Positions 33,299 through 37,983 of a stretch of DNA of 37,983 nucleotides are shown piece after piece. The translations under genes and the position numbers were made by a program. Each line of letters opens with the position of its first letter. Within the stretch, counting starts at the first letter, position 1. The stretch comes from an uncultured Litoreibacter sp. (lineage in GTDB: Bacteria > Pseudomonadota > Alphaproteobacteria > Rhodobacterales > Rhodobacteraceae): contig CALHHY010000153.1 of the NCBI GenBank assembly GCA_938030665.1, positions 1 to 37,983 on the forward strand. Direction: 5' to 3'. The notes below the pieces were generated by a model that saw only the letters and a list, made by a program, of their open reading frames with translations, was not told the origin of the DNA and searched no databases.

Positions 33299-33766
33299 CT
33301 AGTTGGAGCCACCACCGCCCCGGCGCGCCTTGCGGGCGTCATGGGCTGCGTCAAACTCCGCCTTGGAGATCGCCCCATCTTCGTCGGTATCGACCCGCTC
33401 GAACCGCTTGGCGATGCGGTCCTCATCTGGGCGCAGCTCGTCAAAGCTGAGGCTGCCGTCACTATTGGCGTCCCGGCGTTCCAACATGCGCTCAGCGCGT
33501 TTGCCGGCGCGTTTGCCTGCGTGCGCGGCAATCTCTTCGGCCGAGACAAGTCCGTTGCCATCAGCGTCCACCGCGTCAAAGCGGATGCGAGCGAAGGCTG
33601 CCATCTCGGCGCGGGTCAGCGCGCCATTGCCATCGGCATCAAGCTGCTCGAACGAGGCACGCGGGCCATGCCGCCCCTCCCCCTTGGCTATTGCGGCAAG
33701 GGGCACTGCCACCACCGCCAAAGCAGCTGCGGTCAGGCCAATTTTCACGGTCAATCTGTTCATCAT
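33299..33766 (-). CDS. Exported protein with four EF-hand calcium-binding loops
   Basis: A 155-residue protein from ATG 33766 (MMNRLTVKIG), placed after AAAGGA; the longer frame to 33814 has no ribosome-binding site. A signal peptide covers about 1-27 (hydrophobic LTAAALAVVAVPLAAIA). Four canonical 12-residue loops follow: DADGNGALTRAE at 43, DADGNGLVSAEE at 67, DANSDGSLSFDE at 99 and DTDEDGAISKAE at 126, each with D at 1, 3 or 5 and acidic position 12. It is calmodulin-like in layout but periplasmic. It ends in RRGGGGSN. It lies 87 bases upstream of the ECF sigma gene on the same strand, and a functional link to that regulon is plausible. Confidence 0.88.
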   Translation of the reverse strand: MMNRLTVKIGLTAAALAVVAVPLAAIAKGEGRHGPRASFEQLDADGNGALTRAEMAAFARIRFDAVDADGNGLVSAEEIAAHAGKRAGKRAERMLERRDANSDGSLSFDELRPDEDRIAKRFERVDTDEDGAISKAEFDAAHDARKARRGGGGSN

Positions 33767-33944
33767 CTGGTATCCTTTCAGTGTCATGGCCGGCCCCGTT
33801 TTCGGCGCCGTCACATCCTCAAACGGGGCACCGCCTCAATTCCGTCGAAAAAAGTTGCGACATCGCGCCGCAAGACGCTCTGACACGGTGCAATCGGTTG
33901 AGATTAGGCGTAAGCGGTGAGGCAGATGGATGCGAGGTGGACCC

Positions 33945-34373
33945 ATGAAAACAAATGTCAGCACAGCGCCCGAGAACGAAAACCCAGCCCAGACAGAGGT
34001 GGCCGAGGATGCACGCCCGACCAAACCCGCGCTGATCCGTGGGTGGCGTCGGCGCTGCCCGAAATGCGGCAGCGGCCCCTTGTTTAAGGGCTATCTGAGC
34101 GTGCGCGACGCCTGCCCCGTCTGCCAGCAGGAGCTGCATCACCACCGCGCCGATGACGGCCCTGCCTATCTGACCATACTGGTCGTAGGCCATCTGATGG
34201 CCCCGTTCTTGCACATGACCTTCACCCATTTTGACAAGCCCGACCCGCTGATCGTGGCCACGGTGTTTTGCGTGGCCTGCGTCGCGCTGTCGCTTTACCT
34301 GCTGCCCCGCCTCAAAGGGGCGGTTGTGGCCATTCAATGGGCGAAACGGATGCACGGGTTCAAGCACGCCTGA
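33945..34373 (+). CDS. DUF983 membrane protein with two CPxC zinc-ribbon pairs
   Basis: A 142-residue protein from ATG 33945 after GAGG. The N-terminal ~30 residues are disordered and acidic. A zinc-ribbon follows with CPKC at 38-41 (RRRCPKCGSGPLFKGYL) and CPVC at 57-60, then HHHRADDGPAYLTI and two membrane helices (LTILVVGHLMAPFLHM and VATVFCVACVALSLYLLP). This is the standard DUF983 architecture of alphaproteobacteria. The function is unknown; related genes sometimes lie near cytochrome oxidase loci, which is not the case here. Confidence 0.88.
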   Translation: MKTNVSTAPENENPAQTEVAEDARPTKPALIRGWRRRCPKCGSGPLFKGYLSVRDACPVCQQELHHHRADDGPAYLTILVVGHLMAPFLHMTFTHFDKPDPLIVATVFCVACVALSLYLLPRLKGAVVAIQWAKRMHGFKHA

Positions 34374-34430
34374 TTACCGGCGTGCGTTATCGGCTGGACG
34401 CGAGGCGGGGACAAGGCCACTCTGCCCGCT

Positions 34431-35123
34431 ATGACCGATCAGCCCCCTGCCCAACACGTCCCCATTCGCGACGCCGCCACCGTGATCCTGCTGCGGGACG
34501 CCGGCACCGACCGCCCGCGTGTGCTGATGGGGCAGCGCGGCAAGAACGCGGCTTTCATGCCCAACAAATACGTCTTTCCCGGCGGCGCACTGGACCCCGG
34601 TGACAGCGACGTGCCGCTTGCCGCCCTGCCGGAGGGGGAAAGCCTGTCGCGGCTGGCGTTGCGCGCACCTGTGGGGATTGGCCATGCCCTGCTGGCCTGC
34701 GCCATCCGCGAGGTGTGGGAGGAAACCGGGCTGCGCCTTGCCTTGCCGGCGACCCCGTCGGCAGATGTCCCGCCGGGCTGGGGGACCTTTTTCGACCATG
34801 GCCATGCCCCAAGCGCTGCCGGGTTCGACTACGTCTTTCGCGCCATCACCCCGCCGCGACGGCCGCGACGCTTTGACGCCCGGTTCTTCCTTGTCCGGGC
34901 GGAGGAGGCGGTTGGCGACCTTGACGATTTCTCCGGGGCGGAGGACGAGTTAAGCCATTTGCACTGGGTCCCCTTAGACGAGGCGCGCGGGTTGAACCTG
35001 CCCTTCATCACCGAGGTCGTCTTGGCCGAAATAGCCGCCCTGACACGTAGTGGCGGCCCTGCCCTGTCTGTGCCTTTCTTTAACAACACCTCTGACACTT
35101 CCGAATTTCTGCGGCTGGGGTAG
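34431..35123 (+). CDS. NUDIX hydrolase
   Basis: A 230-residue hydrolase for nucleoside-diphosphate-linked or CoA-type substrates. The Nudix box is present as REVWEETG at 93-100, but the glycine that normally lies seven residues earlier is separated from the GG of FPGGALDPGD (49-58) by a ~35-residue insertion, as in the NUDT19/RDDX-like subgroup. The N terminus has DAATVILLRD; the C terminus has LHWVPLDEARGLNLPFITEV. The substrate is unknown. It starts 57 bases after the DUF983 gene with only a weak ribosome-binding site, and co-transcription is likely. Confidence 0.88.
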   Translation: MTDQPPAQHVPIRDAATVILLRDAGTDRPRVLMGQRGKNAAFMPNKYVFPGGALDPGDSDVPLAALPEGESLSRLALRAPVGIGHALLACAIREVWEETGLRLALPATPSADVPPGWGTFFDHGHAPSAAGFDYVFRAITPPRRPRRFDARFFLVRAEEAVGDLDDFSGAEDELSHLHWVPLDEARGLNLPFITEVVLAEIAALTRSGGPALSVPFFNNTSDTSEFLRLG

Positions 35124-35200
35124 GCCACGACCTCGCGCCGTTTTGTCTGGCTTTTTGCAGGCGAACCCCGTTTGATTAACCGCAGGGAGGAGGGACGCCC

Positions 35201-35221
35201 ATGTCGACGGCATCACGATGA
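35201..35221 (+). other. Six-codon upstream ORF coupled to the next gene
   Basis: ATG 35201 is preceded by the strong site GGGAGGAGGG and encodes MSTASR, ending at a TGA (35219-35221) that overlaps the ATG (35218) of the following membrane protein. The main ATG has no good ribosome-binding site of its own at the right distance. Ribosomes may load at the short ORF and re-initiate. A real short leader peptide, or an annotation shift caused by a sequencing error, cannot be told apart here. Confidence 0.45.
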
Positions 35222-36231
35222 GGCAGGCAAGCCTTGCCAAGCCAGCATTGGCACCCGCCACCGCGCCTTTGCGTGGCCGGCGCGATTTTTACCTTATGGC
35301 GGGGCTGCTTGCCGCGATGCTCGTAGGCTTTGCGGGGCTGGCCGCCACCGTTGGATGGGACGAGACGATCGCGCAGCTGAAAAGCCTGACGGGCGGGCAA
35401 ATGGTCATCCTGCTGCTGCTGTCTTTGACAAACTACACCTTACGCGGCCTGCGGTGGCACCTGTTTGCCCGCCGCCTGGGCCTGCCGCTGCCGCTGCGCC
35501 ACAACATGCTGCATTTCATGGGCGGGTTTGCGATGACCATCACCCCCGCCCGCCTTGGCGAGCTGGTGCGCCTGCGCTGGATTGGTCGGATCAGCGGCTG
35601 GCGGCTGGAGCGCATTCTGCCACTGCCCGTTGTCGACCGCGCCTTTGACATCGCGGCGCTTGGACTAGTGCTGGCAGGCGGCGTGATGCTGTCGCAATCG
35701 GGCGGCTACGGGGCCGCGCCTGTTGCCGCATTGGCCATCGCCACCGCCTTTTTCATTACAAGACCGCAATTGATCAGCGCCGCCGTGACCGGGTTGTGGC
35801 GGATCGTACGACGCTGGCCGCGCCGGTTTGTGGCCTTGCGGCAGGCGGCCCGTTCCATGGCGGGATTCACCTCGCCGGGTCTGGCGCTGCCCGCTTTGGG
35901 CCTGAGCATCTTGGGCTGGTGCGCCGAGGGCTACGCGCTCTTTCTGCTGCTGACGTGGTTCGGGGCCGATATCAGCCTTGCTGCCGCGACCGTTATTTTC
36001 ATCTTCTCGCTGCTGGCGGGTGGGTTAACCGGCGCGCCGGGTGGGGTTGGCGGGGCGGAGGCCTCAATGCTTATGCTGCTATCCGCCCATGCCGTACCTT
36101 TCTCCATCGCGGTGCCGGCGATGGCGATCATCCGGGTGACCTCGCTGTGGTTTGCCATCGCGGTCGGGCTGGTGATGTTCCCCATTGCCGAGCGTCACGC
36201 GCAGCGGGCGCTTGTCCGACGCCGCGAGTAG
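35218..36231 (+). CDS. Lysylphosphatidylglycerol-synthase-like transmembrane protein (UPF0104)
   Basis: A 337-residue inner-membrane protein with about eight helices, like the flippase/membrane half of MprF but without the aminoacyl-transferase domain. Family phrases include LRWHLFARRLGLPLPLRHNM, FAMTITPARLGELVRLRW and the C-terminal LAGGLTGAPGGVGGAEASML. Related genes are often called flippase-like or UPF0104; the substrate is unproven (lipid-linked or hopanoid/phospholipid transport). The ATG at 35218 overlaps the stop of a six-codon ORF. It converges on the lytic transglycosylase with 10 bases between stops. Confidence 0.85.
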   Translation: MRQASLAKPALAPATAPLRGRRDFYLMAGLLAAMLVGFAGLAATVGWDETIAQLKSLTGGQMVILLLLSLTNYTLRGLRWHLFARRLGLPLPLRHNMLHFMGGFAMTITPARLGELVRLRWIGRISGWRLERILPLPVVDRAFDIAALGLVLAGGVMLSQSGGYGAAPVAALAIATAFFITRPQLISAAVTGLWRIVRRWPRRFVALRQAARSMAGFTSPGLALPALGLSILGWCAEGYALFLLLTWFGADISLAAATVIFIFSLLAGGLTGAPGGVGGAEASMLMLLSAHAVPFSIAVPAMAIIRVTSLWFAIAVGLVMFPIAERHAQRALVRRRE

Positions 36232-36241
36232 ACGCCGGGAG

Positions 36242-37063
36242 CTAAAGCGTGCTGAGTGAGCGGAACACGCAGCCGTCGCTGGCCAGCTCGGGCGGGGTGA
36301 GGCAAAGCGACCGCGCCACCCGCCAGGCCGCCAAGACCTTGGGGACATAGGCGCGGGTCTCGGCATAAGGCGGCACGCCGTTATGTTTGCGCACGGCCCC
36401 CTCCCCTGCATTGTAGCCCGCAAGGGCCAGGACGGGGTCGTTGTTGAACTCCTTCATCAGCCAGGCAAGGTAGGCCGTCCCGCCACGGATGTTTTGCGCC
36501 GGATCCGTGGCATCGCTCACCCCGAAGCGGGCGGCAGTGTCGGGGATCAGCTGCATTAACCCTTGCGCGCCCTTATTGCTTTCAATCGCTGGCCGTCCCC
36601 CCGACTCAACCGATATCAGGGCAACGATAAGCGCGGGCGACAGGCGTTTTTCTAACCCTTGCGTCAGTATCTCAGAGCCGTAATCGGACGCGATGCGTTG
36701 CACAGCTGCCAGACTGGGCTCGGGCACTTCCTGTCCCGTAGGCGCCTCCGCGATCTGGTCCACGGCTTGCGTGAAGCGGCCTCGACCGCCCGCTGCAATC
36801 GCGGGAGAGACGGCTTCCCAGAACCAAGCGAATGCCTTATTGGCCGGTTGCGCAGGCGATGCCGCCTCGACTTCAGGTTTATCCTCTTGGGGGAACGGAT
36901 TGCTTTCCGGGTCGATCTGAACGGTGATCCGCTTGCCCGCTGATGACGGCGGCCCGATCTTGCGGAAAGTGAAGTCGCCGCCAAAGGCCGGCTTATGTGA
37001 CCCGGCATCACTGGCAGCCGTGCCGACCACGATCAGCGCCGCTAAAACCGCAAGGAATTTCAT
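36242..37063 (-). CDS. Lytic transglycosylase (SLT domain)
   Basis: Periplasmic muramidase-like enzyme that cleaves glycan strands with formation of 1,6-anhydro ends. The start is ATG 37063 (MKFLAVLAALIVVGTAASDA), giving 273 residues with a signal peptide of about 20. A linker rich in Pro, Glu and Ala (35-115) precedes the SLT domain: catalytic Glu153 in ALISVESGGRPA, then ESNKGAQGLMQLIPDTAARF, GGTAYLAWLMKEFNNDPVLA and LAGYNAGEGAV. This is the family 1 (Slt70-like) order. The frame is open to 37150, but the upstream part is not signal-like. A role in wall remodelling or in assembling an envelope machine is possible. Confidence 0.93.
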   Translation of the reverse strand: MKFLAVLAALIVVGTAASDAGSHKPAFGGDFTFRKIGPPSSAGKRITVQIDPESNPFPQEDKPEVEAASPAQPANKAFAWFWEAVSPAIAAGGRGRFTQAVDQIAEAPTGQEVPEPSLAAVQRIASDYGSEILTQGLEKRLSPALIVALISVESGGRPAIESNKGAQGLMQLIPDTAARFGVSDATDPAQNIRGGTAYLAWLMKEFNNDPVLALAGYNAGEGAVRKHNGVPPYAETRAYVPKVLAAWRVARSLCLTPPELASDGCVFRSLSTL

Positions 37064-37439
37064 AGAGCACCTGTTTCTTGTTATTCTTATCTGCCTGCGG
37101 CGCAGTATAGGCGGTATGGTTCGTGCAAAACCATCTATTTCCACAATCATTGTTTTCAGAATCGATCCAATTACGCGGCAGTGGCGTCGGATTTCATCGA
37201 GATCGCAAATTATTTTTCACAATTAAGCGTTCAAAAACAATCAACTAAACGAATTCTCAACCATTGGCTGATCTGCTGTGAAATTGCACCATTCGTGCCT
37301 AACTGATGCCCAGATTGACCCTGATAACTCTCCCCATACCGAGACGGTGATGAGGTCAGAACAGAGACTGACCAAATCGAAAAGCCCGCCCCGGCATACT
37401 AGGAAAAACGAAACTGACTTATCCTTGGAGGGATATCAA
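37064..37439. other. 376-base gene-free, AT-richer region upstream of the pilin-like genes
   Basis: No convincing gene is found between the lytic transglycosylase start and the first Flp-like gene, although the Flp frame is open from 37278. The composition is clearly more AT-rich than the rest of the window, especially 37090-37270 with stretches such as AATTATTTTTCACAATTAAG. It must carry the divergent promoters. I could not assign -10/-35 boxes with confidence, and I see no large inverted repeat. Confidence 0.5.
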
Positions 37440-37658
37440 ATGACCAAACTGTTCAAAAACTTCTTCGCTGACGAATCTGGCGCCGTGACCGTTGACTGGG
37501 TCGTGCTGACTGCTGCCATCGTTGGCCTGGGCATCGCCGTTATGACGACTGTTTCCGGCGGCCTGCAGGACCTGTCCGGCGAGATCGAAACTCAGCTGAC
37601 TGGCCAAGCCATCAGCACCGAGTTCGCTGCACCTGCAGCTGCTCCAGCTGCCCCATAA
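37440..37658 (+). CDS. Flp/Tad-pilin-like small membrane protein, copy 1
   Basis: A 72-residue protein from ATG 37440, directly after TTGGAGGGATATCAA. It has a short basic/aromatic leader (MTKLFKNFFADESG), then AVTVDWVVLTAAIVGLGIAV as the hydrophobic helix, a polar stretch and a Ala/Pro tail. This is the plan of Flp-type pilins, in which the prepilin peptidase cuts after the Gly and residue 5 of the mature chain is normally Glu. Here position 5 is Asp (A-V-T-V-D). No tad assembly genes are in the window. A clear terminator follows at 37695-37725. Confidence 0.78.
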   Translation: MTKLFKNFFADESGAVTVDWVVLTAAIVGLGIAVMTTVSGGLQDLSGEIETQLTGQAISTEFAAPAAAPAAP

Positions 37659-37694
37659 TATTTCTATCTTTTAAGCAGGCATCTGCTGTGATCC

Positions 37695-37725
37695 AAAGTC
37701 GCGCCCTTACCGGCGCGGCTTTTTT
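37695..37725 (+). terminator. Rho-independent terminator after pilin-like gene 1
   Basis: AAAGTCGCGCC pairs with GGCGCGGCTTT (one G-U pair, 37695-37705 with 37712-37722) around a 6-base loop, running into a T6 tract. It lies 36 bases past the stop and separates the two pilin-like genes into distinct transcription units. Confidence 0.85.
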
Positions 37726-37891
37726 GCTGACTGAGGGCGATCACGCTTGGTCACGAAACGGTGCGTTTCTGAGAAAGGGTATTCCCGCTAGAGATGTGAC
37801 GCATTTTTGACAAATTTCGTCCTATACTAAAGGTCGAGGGGTGAAGACTGAGCTTGCCATTGGTGTTTGGCAGGCCTCCGAAGAGGAAGAT

Positions 37892-37983
37892 ATGTTAGAG
37901 TATATAAATAGTTTTGCGCTAGATGAGGACGGCGCTGTTACGGTTGACTGGGTGATTCTCGCCGCCGGTGTCGTAAGTCTGGC
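37892..37983 (+). CDS. Flp/Tad-pilin-like small membrane protein, copy 2, cut at the window edge
   Basis: The first 30 codons of a paralogue of the preceding gene, starting at ATG 37892 after GAAGAGGAAGAT. The visible part MLEYINSFALDEDGAVTVDW followed by VILAAGVVSL shares DExGAVTVDWVxLxA with copy 1, including the Asp at mature position 5. The remainder is outside the window. Confidence 0.72.
   Translation, partial: MLEYINSFALDEDGAVTVDWVILAAGVVSL

Noticed and set aside
37278..37439. Long upstream extension of the first Flp-like gene
   Set aside because: The extension is polar and low-complexity, whereas ATG 37440 has a strong GGAGGG site and gives a normal Flp-type leader.
37807..37828. 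TTGACA and TATACT as a promoter for the second pilin-like gene
   Set aside because: The spacer is only 10 bases, far from the 16-18 needed, so the two boxes cannot serve together.
1..37983. CRISPR arrays, insertion sequences, prophage or integrative elements
   Set aside because: No regularly spaced direct repeats, transposase, integrase or phage-structural ORFs were seen; the tRNA-Glu gene has no adjacent integrase or visible duplicated 3' end.

Overview
The window looks like chromosomal DNA of a marine alphaproteobacterium of the Rhodobacteraceae (Roseobacter group). The grounds are high GC content with long dense ORFs, a hom / ceramidase-like / glpX / recJ gene order, a type-II lumazine synthase behind an FMN riboswitch, an H-NOX/HNOBA-GGDEF pair, a pyrrolysine-free MttB-family methyltransferase, a DUF3572 protein and small Flp-like proteins with the GAVTVDW signature. 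The genus is inferred from gene content only. I see no prophage, insertion sequence or CRISPR array.

Layout. 1-4.4 kb: the 5' part of a DMT/EamA exporter (-), a divergent acyl-CoA synthetase, an unassigned protein with a possible eCIS-effector-like repeat, and a one-TM protein resembling an M48 peptidase without its zinc motif. 4.4-8.8 kb: a compact nucleoside-salvage operon cdd-deoA-deoB-add-upp (-), in which every junction is a 4-base stop/start overlap. 8.9-14.1 kb: prpE, a fused malic enzyme/phosphotransacetylase-like maeB preceded by an 18-bp perfect palindrome, and nadK. 14.3-16.7 kb: glyA, a convergent TetR regulator with a likely autoregulatory site, and a small lipoprotein. 16.8-21.6 kb: hom, a ceramidase-family membrane protein, glpX and recJ (+), then tRNA-Glu(UUC) with a readable sigma-70 promoter.

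21.8-29.3 kb: a betaine-type ABC transporter (binding protein, internal terminator, ATPase, and one polypeptide carrying two fused permease domains) facing a minus-strand group made of an MttB-family methyltransferase, an H-NOX-family sensor that lacks the usual proximal heme histidine, and an HNOBA-GGDEF diguanylate cyclase. This is the most unusual part of the window: uptake and possible demethylation of a methylated amine next to a c-di-GMP module with an altered sensor.

29.4-33.8 kb: a DoxX-like protein, a HAD phosphatase, an FMN riboswitch with ribH2, DUF3572, and a minus-strand group of a four-EF-hand exported protein, ECF sigma factor, candidate anti-sigma factor and a periplasmic heavy-metal-sensor-like protein. 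33.9-38 kb: a DUF983 protein, NUDIX hydrolase, UPF0104 membrane protein (preceded by a six-codon coupled ORF), an SLT lytic transglycosylase (-), and two tandem Flp-like small proteins in AT-richer DNA; the second is cut by the window edge.

Most of the window is core metabolism. Candidate new biology is mainly in the H-NOX/GGDEF/MttB region, the hom leader that can pair with its own ribosome-binding site, the ECF/EF-hand group, and the orphan protein at 2.2-3.2 kb.
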